From: Candidatus Fonsibacter lacus
GTDB lineage: Bacteria > Pseudomonadota > Alphaproteobacteria > Pelagibacterales > Pelagibacteraceae
Length of the DNA stretch: 12,689 nt
Assembly (NCBI GenBank): GCA_010021145.1
Contig: RGRP01000015.1
Location: forward strand, 1 to 12,689
Direction of reading: 5' to 3'
Shown: in pieces, positions 6,927-12,689 of the stretch
Position numbering within the stretch: position 1 is the first letter of the stretch
Layout of the letters: each line of letters starts with the position of its first letter
Program-made: the position numbers and the translations under genes
The notes under the pieces: generated by a model
What the model was told of the DNA's origin: nothing
The model's database searches: none
Seen by the model: the letters and a program-made list of their open reading frames with translations, nothing else

Positions 6927-8053
6927 TGGCTGAAATTGAAATTAAAAAAGGGCTAGTTGGCGTTATTGCTGATGAAACTAAAGTTTCAGAAGTAATGCCT
7001 GACATTAATTCTTTAACTTACAGAGGTTATGCAGTTCAGGATCTTGCTGAAATATGCAGTTTTGAAGAGGTTGCCTATTTATTATTAAATAGCGAACTTC
7101 CTAACAAATCTCAACTAAATAAATTTGAAGAGGAAGAAAGAAAGAATAGAGAAATTAGTTCAAATTTAAAAAAGGTTATTCAAAACTATCCAAAAAACGC
7201 TCATCCTATGGATACAACTAGAACATCTGTTAGTCATTTAGGTTTAGAGGACGTTGAAACAGTAACAAATACTATAGAAGCTAATTACAATAAATTTATA
7301 AAAATTTTTGCAAAAACTCCAACAGCAGTTGCGGCTAATTTTAGAACAAGAAAAGGATTAGATATAATAGATCCAAAAAAAGATTTAAGCTTTAGTGAAA
7401 ACTTTTTTCACATGTGTTTTGGAAAAATTCCAAGTAAAGATGTTATAAAGGCATTTGATGTGTCGTTAATTTTATATGCCGAACATAGTTTTAACGCTTC
7501 AACTTTTGCATCGCGAGTTGTTACAAGTACACTTGCCGATATCCATAGTGCGATCGTTGGAGGAATTTGTGCTTTAAAAGGTCCATTGCATGGTGGAGCA
7601 AATGAAGCGGTTATGGAGATGTTCTTTGATATTAAAGAACCAGAAAATGCAGAGAAATATATTCTTAATAAAATAAAAAATAAGGATTTAATTATTGGTT
7701 TTGGTCACCGTGTTTATAAAAAAGGAGATTCTAGAGTGCCAACAATGACTAAGTATTATTATAAAACTGCAGAGTTTTATAAAAATGAAAAATTTCCTAA
7801 AATTTCTAAGATATTGGAACAAACTATGATTAAAGAAAAAAATATATTTCCAAATTTAGATTTTCCATCAGGACCTACTTATTACTTAATGGGATTCGAT
7901 GTTGATTTTTTTACCCCAATTTTTGTAATTTCAAGAATTACAGGTTGGGCTGCTCACGTCAACGAACAATTAAAAGATAATAGATTAATTAGACCTCTTT
8001 CAAAATATATTGGGTCAGCACATCGAAAAGTCCAAACAATAGATAAAAGATAA
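6926..8053 (+). CDS. prpC: 2-methylcitrate synthase (citrate synthase family)
   Basis: Condenses propionyl-CoA with oxaloacetate to 2-methylcitrate; many members also accept acetyl-CoA and give citrate. The 375-residue protein has the short (dimeric-type) citrate synthase form without the long N-terminal domain of hexameric GltA. Catalytic residues are present: His187 (EHSFNAST), His222 (GPLHGGANEA), His261 (GFGHRVYK) and Asp312 (NLDFPSG). TSVSHLG and the GWAAHVNEQ segment near 340-348 complete the fold. The ATG overlaps the prpB stop by one base and has an AAGGA about 10 bases upstream, one of the few clear Shine-Dalgarno sequences here. Pairing with prpB supports methylcitrate rather than plain citrate synthase; a housekeeping gltA would be expected elsewhere. 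No prpD or acnD follows, since the next gene is convergent nrdB. Confidence 0.91.
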   Translation: MAEIEIKKGLVGVIADETKVSEVMPDINSLTYRGYAVQDLAEICSFEEVAYLLLNSELPNKSQLNKFEEEERKNREISSNLKKVIQNYPKNAHPMDTTRTSVSHLGLEDVETVTNTIEANYNKFIKIFAKTPTAVAANFRTRKGLDIIDPKKDLSFSENFFHMCFGKIPSKDVIKAFDVSLILYAEHSFNASTFASRVVTSTLADIHSAIVGGICALKGPLHGGANEAVMEMFFDIKEPENAEKYILNKIKNKDLIIGFGHRVYKKGDSRVPTMTKYYYKTAEFYKNEKFPKISKILEQTMIKEKNIFPNLDFPSGPTYYLMGFDVDFFTPIFVISRITGWAAHVNEQLKDNRLIRPLSKYIGSAHRKVQTIDKR

Positions 8054-8063
8054 CTTTTATTTA
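8040..8063. terminator. Shared hairpin between convergent prpC and nrdB
   Basis: ATAAAAG (8043-8049), loop ATAA, CTTTTAT (8054-8060) forms a perfect 7-bp stem. On the plus strand it extends to 10 bp with one G-U pair (8040-8063). It spans the prpC stop (8051-8053) and reaches the nrdB stop (8061-8063), with only 7 bp between the genes. Read either way the 3' arm is rich in U. It probably acts as a weak two-way terminator; the low G+C leaves doubt. Confidence 0.45.
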
Positions 8064-9086
8064 CTTAGTAAATTCAAAAGCTTCAACCCAAGAACCTTTT
8101 GTGGAAGCTTTAGAGTACTCTGTTGCTCTACCTTCAAAAAAATTCATATGTTCTACACCATTCAACATGTCATCTAACCAAGTTAATGGGTTCTCTTTTA
8201 CTTCATAAATCTCTTTTAAGCGTAATTGAGATAATCTGCGATTTGCAATCCATCTGATATAATCTTTAACTTGCTGAGCTGTTAAGCCTTCAATATCACC
8301 CATTTCAAATGCTAGATCGATAAAAGCATCTTCATGGTGTACAATTGTTCTGCAAGCATCATAGATTTCTTTTTTTAAACTTTCATCTAACAATCCTGGG
8401 TTTTCATCACAAAAAGTATTAAAGATTTTAATCATTGAATTACAATGAAGCGTCTCATCTCTTACTGACCAAGTAACAATTTGGCCCATACCTTTCATTT
8501 TATTAAATCTAGGAAAGTTAAGTAGGATTGCAAAGCTTGCAAACAACTGAAGGCCTTCTGTGAAGGCACTAAATACTGCTACAGTTTTAGCAATCTCACG
8601 CTTATTGTTTGTGTTAAAATTCTGCATATAGTCATACTTATCTTTCATTTCTTTATATTTTAAAAATGCAGAGTATTCTGAATCTGGCATTCCAATAGTA
8701 TCTAATAAATGAGAATAAGCAGCGATATGAATTGTTTCCATTGCTGAAAAGGCGGTCATCATCATTAAAACTTCTGTCGGCTTAAATACACTTGTGTAAT
8801 GTCTAAGATAACAATTATTTACTTCAACGTCTGCTTGGGTAAAAAATCTAAAAATCTGAGTAAGTAAATTTTTTTCACTTTGGGTTAATTTTTTTTGCCA
8901 ATCTCTAATATCTTCTGATAATGGAACCTCTTCTGGTAACCAATGAATTCTTTGTTGAGTTAACCATGCATCATAACACCATGGATATCTAAAGGGTTTA
9001 TAAACTGGATTATCTTTTAATAATCCTTGTGTATCACAATAATTTTTATCGATGATTTTATCTTGAATTTTAACGGCTACTGACAT
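8061..9086 (-). CDS. nrdB: Ribonucleoside-diphosphate reductase, class I beta subunit
   Basis: Houses the metal centre and radical that start ribonucleotide reduction in NrdA. The 341-residue protein has all expected dimetal ligands: Asp86 (QADVEV), Glu117 and His120 (METIHIAAY), Glu177 (FTEGLQ), Glu211 and His214 (RDETLH). The radical Tyr124 keeps the E-x2-H-x3-Y spacing of E. coli Glu115/His118/Tyr122. A C-terminal tail with Tyr324 likely docks on NrdA and carries the electron relay. No ATP-cone is present at either end. An in-frame ATG lies three codons upstream (9095), but it touches the GAGGA Shine-Dalgarno (9096-9100), whereas the ATG at 9086 is 9 bases from it, so I chose 9086. The start overlaps the nrdA stop by 10 bp, suggesting coupled translation at the 1:1 subunit ratio. 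Confidence 0.95.
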   Translation of the reverse strand: MSVAVKIQDKIIDKNYCDTQGLLKDNPVYKPFRYPWCYDAWLTQQRIHWLPEEVPLSEDIRDWQKKLTQSEKNLLTQIFRFFTQADVEVNNCYLRHYTSVFKPTEVLMMMTAFSAMETIHIAAYSHLLDTIGMPDSEYSAFLKYKEMKDKYDYMQNFNTNNKREIAKTVAVFSAFTEGLQLFASFAILLNFPRFNKMKGMGQIVTWSVRDETLHCNSMIKIFNTFCDENPGLLDESLKKEIYDACRTIVHHEDAFIDLAFEMGDIEGLTAQQVKDYIRWIANRRLSQLRLKEIYEVKENPLTWLDDMLNGVEHMNFFEGRATEYSKASTKGSWVEAFEFTK

Positions 9087-11017
9087 GACAAACATTCCTC
9101 ATAATTTTTAGGTTCTTCATTTTGTGTTTTTTCTGTTGTGCTTGCAACAAAACTTTTGCTTACAACTTCTGCTCTCTGTATAGATTTCGACCTACAGTAG
9201 TAAAGACTCTTTAATCCTTTCTTCCAAGACTGGAAGTGAATTTGATGTAAATCTTTTTTATGAACATCTGCTGGTAGAAATATATTTAAAGATTGGGCTT
9301 GTGAAATATACGGCGTTCTATCTGCGGAAAGATCAATTAACCAACGCTGATCTAATTCAAAGGCAGTTTTAAATACGTCTTTTTCTTCTTGAGTTAAAAA
9401 ATCTAAATGCTGAACAGATCCTTGGCTTGTGGTAATTGAAGACCAAGTCTCGTTATTATTTTTTCCGTACTTATTAAGAACTTCTTCTAAAAATTTATTT
9501 CTAACATTAAAAGAACCTGACAATGTTTTGTGGGTGTAGCTATTTCCAGCGATAGGTTCAATTCCTGGTGATGAACCGCCACAAATAATGGAAATTGAAG
9601 CAGTTGGGGCTATTGCAGTTTTATTAGAAAATCTCTCCATTATTCCGTAATCTTTTGCATCAGGACAAGGTCCTCTTTCTTCTGCAAGTTTTTTTGAAGC
9701 TTTATTAACTTCTTGATCAATATATTTAAATATTTTTGTATTCCAAACTTTTGCCATTACAGATTCAAAAGGAATTAAATTTTTTTGCAAGAACGAATGA
9801 AATCCCATCACACCAAGACCAACGCTTCTTTCACGATAAGCTGAATATTTTGCATCCTTAAAAGAGTCGGGAGCTTTTTCTATAAACTCACTTAAAATGT
9901 TATCTAAAAATCTCATAATGTCTTCAACAAAATTTTTGTCATCCTTCCACTCATCGTATGTTTCTAAATTTATTGAAGATAAACAACAAACAGCTGTTCT
10001 ATCTTTTCCATTCTTATCAACTCCTGTCGGTAAAGTAATTTCAGAACATAAATTTGAAGTCTTAACAGTTAGTCCTGCAAGCTTGTGATGTTGAGGGATC
10101 ATTCTGTTAACAGTATCTATAAAAATAATATACGGCTCACCTGTTTCAACTCTCGCAGTTAAAAGTCTAATCCATAAATTTCTTGCAGAAATTGTTGCTT
10201 GAACAGTTCCATCATAAGGACTCTTAAGTGCCCACTGTTCATCTAATTCAACAGCTCTCATAAAAGCATCTGTTACTAAAACGCCATGATGAAGATTTAA
10301 TGCTTTTCTATTTGGATCTCCTCCGGTTGGTCTTCTCATTTCAATAAATTCTTCAATCTCGGGATGGTCAATTTGCAAGTAACAAGCAGCAGAGCCTCTT
10401 CGTAAAGATCCTTGGCTAATTGCTAACGTCAAAGAATCCATCACTTTAATAAAGGGAATAATTCCTGAAGTTTTTCCAACTCTTCCAATTTTTTCACCAA
10501 TAGATCTTAAATTTCCCCAGTAACTTCCTATTCCTCCACCTCTTGCTGCAAGCCAAACGTTTTCAGACCAAAGATCTAAAATTCCGTCTAAGCTGTCATT
10601 GGCTTCGTTTAAGAAACAAGATATTGGCAATCCTCTATCAGTTCCCGCATTTGATAAAACAGGTGTCGCTGGCATAAACCAAAGATTACTAATGTAATTA
10701 TAAATTCTTTGTGCATGCAAATTATTATCTGCATAGTTCGCTGCAACTCTGGCAAATAAATCTTGGTAAGACTCCCCTTCAGCTAAATATCTGTCATCTA
10801 AAGTTGCTTTACCAAAATTTGTTAATTTAGAATCTTTTGAACGATCAATTTTAATTGTGATGCCTTTTTCATTTTGAAATAATTCTGTTTCTTTAGTTAG
10901 AGAAAAAAGATCTGGTTTTTTTAGATCTTGAACGTTAGATTTTGGAGTTGATGTTGGAATGTCGATTCCTTTATCCAAAACGAGATTCTTGATGGCTAAA
11001 GCCAAATTATCTTGCAT
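9077..11017 (-). CDS. nrdA: Ribonucleoside-diphosphate reductase, class I alpha subunit
   Basis: Catalytic subunit reducing ribonucleoside diphosphates to deoxy forms. The 646-residue protein has the ten-stranded barrel residues: Cys134 (PISCFLNE) and Cys344 (VCCLSSINL) as the redox pair, and SNLCSE with Asn322, thiyl Cys324 and Glu326. The radical-relay pair Tyr606-Tyr607 (SLYYCRSKS) and the C-terminal shuttle CLSC (Cys642, Cys645) are also present. It is shorter than E. coli NrdA (761): residues 1-65 show no ATP-cone, so the overall-activity on/off site appears to be missing. The frame runs up to a TTG at 11053 (12 extra residues), but the ATG at 11017 gives MQDNLALAIK and is preferred; no strong Shine-Dalgarno precedes either. 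It overlaps nrdB by 10 bp. Likely NrdR boxes lie directly upstream. Confidence 0.94.
   Translation of the reverse strand: MQDNLALAIKNLVLDKGIDIPTSTPKSNVQDLKKPDLFSLTKETELFQNEKGITIKIDRSKDSKLTNFGKATLDDRYLAEGESYQDLFARVAANYADNNLHAQRIYNYISNLWFMPATPVLSNAGTDRGLPISCFLNEANDSLDGILDLWSENVWLAARGGGIGSYWGNLRSIGEKIGRVGKTSGIIPFIKVMDSLTLAISQGSLRRGSAACYLQIDHPEIEEFIEMRRPTGGDPNRKALNLHHGVLVTDAFMRAVELDEQWALKSPYDGTVQATISARNLWIRLLTARVETGEPYIIFIDTVNRMIPQHHKLAGLTVKTSNLCSEITLPTGVDKNGKDRTAVCCLSSINLETYDEWKDDKNFVEDIMRFLDNILSEFIEKAPDSFKDAKYSAYRERSVGLGVMGFHSFLQKNLIPFESVMAKVWNTKIFKYIDQEVNKASKKLAEERGPCPDAKDYGIMERFSNKTAIAPTASISIICGGSSPGIEPIAGNSYTHKTLSGSFNVRNKFLEEVLNKYGKNNNETWSSITTSQGSVQHLDFLTQEEKDVFKTAFELDQRWLIDLSADRTPYISQAQSLNIFLPADVHKKDLHQIHFQSWKKGLKSLYYCRSKSIQRAEVVSKSFVASTTEKTQNEEPKNYEECLSCQ
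9096..9100 (-). promoter_or_regulatory. Ribosome binding site deciding the nrdB start
   Basis: GAGGA inside the end of nrdA on the minus strand. It lies 9 bases before the ATG at 9086 and directly against the ATG at 9095, so it supports the downstream start. Most genes in this window lack such a clear site. Confidence 0.6.
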
Positions 11018-11018
11018 A

Positions 11019-11066
11019 ACTCTATATTTTATTAGATTTTTATGGTAAAACAACTACATGTTGTGT
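11019..11066 (-). promoter_or_regulatory. Putative NrdR box pair and promoter of nrdAB
   Basis: The NrdR consensus, as I recall it, is acaCwAtATaTwGtgt. Positions 11051-11066 (CAACTACATGTTGTGT) match 12 of 16, including all six best-conserved bases. Positions 11019-11034 (ACTCTATATTTTATTA) match 11 of 16, with five of the six. Centres are 32 bp apart, the expected three helical turns for paired NrdR boxes. On the minus strand TTGTTT (11053-11048), a 16-bp spacer and TAAAAT (11031-11026) form a possible promoter whose -35 and -10 fall in the two boxes, which would suit repression. It would start transcription about 2 bases before the ATG, that is, nearly leaderless. The motif match is seen; the regulation is inferred. 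Confidence 0.5.
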
Positions 11067-11103
11067 TACAAAATCATGAATATACTATTAATAAGTACAC
11101 ATC

Positions 11104-11123
11104 AATAGAACATTAATAGAACA
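11104..11123. repeat. Short tandem direct repeat AATAGAACA
   Basis: AATAGAACA occurs at 11104-11112 and again at 11115-11123, offset by 11 bp (one helical turn), in the 174-bp spacer between divergent nrdA and the mutase gene. It is followed by TATAAA (11125-11130), a possible -10 for the mutase gene. It might be a regulator site on one face of the DNA, or chance. Nothing else in the spacer 11018-11191 resembles a gene; 11131-11191 is A/T-run DNA without a recognisable site. Confidence 0.35.
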
Positions 11124-11191
11124 CTATAAAAAAGTCAAATAAAAAAAATTAATTTTGATAAACCATTAAAAAATAACAATTAATTTTTTTA

Positions 11192-12646
11192 ATGAATTCT
11201 AAGAATATTAACATAAATAAAAATGGATTTAGAGAATACGACGCGAGATGGTTGTATCCAAAAGACATTAATCTAGAAGGAATAAAAAATTTAGGTATAG
11301 GCCTTGGAACTCAAATTACAAATAGAACAAAAAAAAATCCAAGAGTAATTATTGGTCACGACTATCGTTCATACAGCGAAGAAATAAAAAAATCCCTAGC
11401 AGAAGGGCTGGTATTAGCTGGTTGTCTAGTTGAAGATGTAGGCCTGTCTCTTTCGCCTATGGTTTATTTTGCACAGTTTGAACTTAATGCTGATGGAGTT
11501 GCTATGGTTACAGCAAGTCATAACGAAAATGGCTGGACTGGAGTTAAAATGGGAATTGAAAAGGGATTAACTCATGCCCCAGAAGAAATGAATGAACTTA
11601 AAGATATTGTTTTAAATCAAAAATTTAAATTTGATAAAGGTTCATATAAAGAAATTAAAGGATTTAAAGAAGTTTATATAAATAATTTAATATCAAAAAA
11701 TAAAATACAAAAAAAAATTAAAGCTGTTGTTGCCTGCGGAAATGGAACTGCTGGAGTATTCGCTCCTCAAATTTTAAGAGGAATTGGTTGTGAAGTTATA
11801 GAATTAGACTGTAATCTAGATTTTACTTTTCCTAAATATAATCCAAATCCTGAAGATTTAGAAATGTTACATGCAATTGCAAAAGCTGTAAAAGATAATA
11901 ATGCAGATGTAGGTTTTGGTTTCGATGGAGATGGAGATAGAGTTGGTGTCATTGACAACAAAGGAGAGGAAATATTTTCAGATAAAATTGGACTTTTAAT
12001 AGCCCGAAACCTTGCCCCTAAATATAAAGGATCTAAATTTATAGTAGATGTTAAGTCTACTGGTCTATTTGCTAAAGATAAAATTCTAAAAGAAAACAAC
12101 TGCGAGACTATCTATTGGAAAACCGGACACTCCCATATTAAAAGAAAAGTTAATCAGATAAAGGCACTTGCTGGATTTGAAAAAAGTGGTCACTTCTTTT
12201 TTAACAAACCATTGGGATATGGTTATGATGATGGGATTAATTCGGCGCTTCAGGTTTGTCATTTGCTTAATGATCAGAATAAAAAAATGAATGAAATAAT
12301 TAATGAATTACCAAAAACCTATCAAACGCCTACTATGGCCCCATTTTGCAAAGATGAAGAAAAGTATCTAGTAGTTGAAGATTTAATTAAACAAGTGGAA
12401 GTATTAAAACTTAAAAATACAAAAATAGACAATCAATCTATTACGGATATTTTAACTGTTAATGGCGTACGTTTTTCATTAGATGATGGATCTTGGGGGT
12501 TAATAAGAGCCTCATCTAATAAACCATCTTTAGTTGTGGTAACTGAAAGTCCAACATCAAATGAACGAAAGAAAAAGATCTTTGATTTTATTGATAATTT
12601 ATTACAAAAGACCGGGAAAATTGGCGAATACGACCAAAAAATTTAG
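11192..12646 (+). CDS. manB: Phosphomannomutase/phosphoglucomutase
   Basis: Alpha-D-phosphohexomutase family enzyme interconverting hexose 1- and 6-phosphates through a phosphoserine; it supplies precursors for GDP-mannose or UDP-glucose type sugars. The 484-residue protein has four domains in order: active-site loop VTASHNENGWTGVK with Ser109, Mg2+ loop FDGDGDR with Asp245, Asp247 and Asp249, the sugar loop GFEKSGHFFF at 328-337, and the C-terminal phosphate-binding loop RASSNKPS at 439-446. The SHNENGWTG wording and EKSGH in place of the common GEMSGH are, as I recall, features of an alphaproteobacterial ManB/AlgC-like branch. The substrate (mannose, glucose or glucosamine phosphate) cannot be set from sequence; GlmM activity is less likely because GlmM has a different phosphoserine loop. 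The gene stands alone, divergent from nrdA. The ATG at 11192 has no Shine-Dalgarno. Confidence 0.88.
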   Translation: MNSKNININKNGFREYDARWLYPKDINLEGIKNLGIGLGTQITNRTKKNPRVIIGHDYRSYSEEIKKSLAEGLVLAGCLVEDVGLSLSPMVYFAQFELNADGVAMVTASHNENGWTGVKMGIEKGLTHAPEEMNELKDIVLNQKFKFDKGSYKEIKGFKEVYINNLISKNKIQKKIKAVVACGNGTAGVFAPQILRGIGCEVIELDCNLDFTFPKYNPNPEDLEMLHAIAKAVKDNNADVGFGFDGDGDRVGVIDNKGEEIFSDKIGLLIARNLAPKYKGSKFIVDVKSTGLFAKDKILKENNCETIYWKTGHSHIKRKVNQIKALAGFEKSGHFFFNKPLGYGYDDGINSALQVCHLLNDQNKKMNEIINELPKTYQTPTMAPFCKDEEKYLVVEDLIKQVEVLKLKNTKIDNQSITDILTVNGVRFSLDDGSWGLIRASSNKPSLVVVTESPTSNERKKKIFDFIDNLLQKTGKIGEYDQKI

Positions 12647-12689
12647 TTACCTTTAGTCCAATATCCATAAACGCAACGCGTCCCATTTC
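12647..12689. other. Right-edge remnant, no assignable gene
   Basis: The 43 bp after the mutase stop look richer in G+C at the far end. On the minus strand two frames are open to the edge and stop at 12647-12649 (ending GYWTKGN) and 12653-12655 (ending LWILD). Either could be the 3' end of a convergent gene, but they are too short to identify. Confidence 0.3.

Noticed and set aside
11018..11053. A 12-residue N-terminal extension of NrdA starting at TTG
   Set aside because: No Shine-Dalgarno, rare start codon, and it would run through the NrdR-like boxes; ATG 11017 is the simpler start.
11767..12099. 110-residue minus-strand frame inside the mutase gene
   Set aside because: Antisense shadow of a well-conserved gene, with no recognisable domain and an unnatural composition.
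12647..12689. Convergent gene end at the right edge
   Set aside because: Fourteen or fewer codons in two competing frames; not enough to call a CDS.
1..12689. CRISPR arrays, insertion sequences, tRNA or rRNA genes, phage or defence genes
   Set aside because: None found on reading both strands; all long stretches are accounted for by housekeeping genes.

Overview
The window is a dense, strongly AT-rich stretch (roughly 30% G+C by eye) of ordinary housekeeping genes. There is very little spacing between genes, there are few Shine-Dalgarno sequences, and no mobile DNA is visible. Protein flavour, streamlined layout and base composition point to an alphaproteobacterium of the SAR11/Pelagibacter type. 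That placement is an inference from remembered family resemblance, not from a search.

Layout. (1) Positions 1-5216 read leftward: the 5' part of cysS (cysteinyl-tRNA synthetase, running off the left edge), nadE (ammonia-dependent NAD synthetase), a class II DAHP synthase (first step of the shikimate pathway), glmS (glucosamine-6-phosphate synthase), and a glmU-like gene that encodes only the acetyltransferase half of GlmU. (2) A 130-bp divergent spacer holds two adjacent inverted repeats. (3) Positions 5347-8053 read rightward as one tight unit: gph (phosphoglycolate phosphatase-like), prpB (2-methylisocitrate lyase) and prpC (2-methylcitrate synthase). (4) A convergent junction of 7 bp carries a hairpin that spans both stop codons. 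(5) Positions 8061-11017 read leftward: nrdA then nrdB, the two subunits of class I ribonucleotide reductase, overlapping by 10 bp. (6) A 174-bp divergent spacer has a likely pair of NrdR boxes in front of nrdA and a short direct repeat. (7) Positions 11192-12646 read rightward: a phosphomannomutase/phosphoglucomutase. The last 43 bp hold no assignable gene.

How the genes fit together. GlmU and GlmS act in UDP-GlcNAc synthesis, and the mutase at the right end handles sugar-1-/6-phosphates that feed the same nucleotide-sugar metabolism. PrpB and PrpC are two of the three core steps of the methylcitrate route for propionyl-CoA; the dehydratase step (PrpD or AcnD) is not in the window. NrdAB makes deoxynucleotides and NadE finishes NAD.

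I see no undescribed multi-gene system here. The most notable points are the free-standing GlmU acetyltransferase domain without its uridylyltransferase partner, a prpBC pair of actinobacterial flavour coupled to gph, and an nrdAB operon whose subunits both lack an ATP-cone but which appears to be under NrdR-type control at a possibly leaderless promoter.
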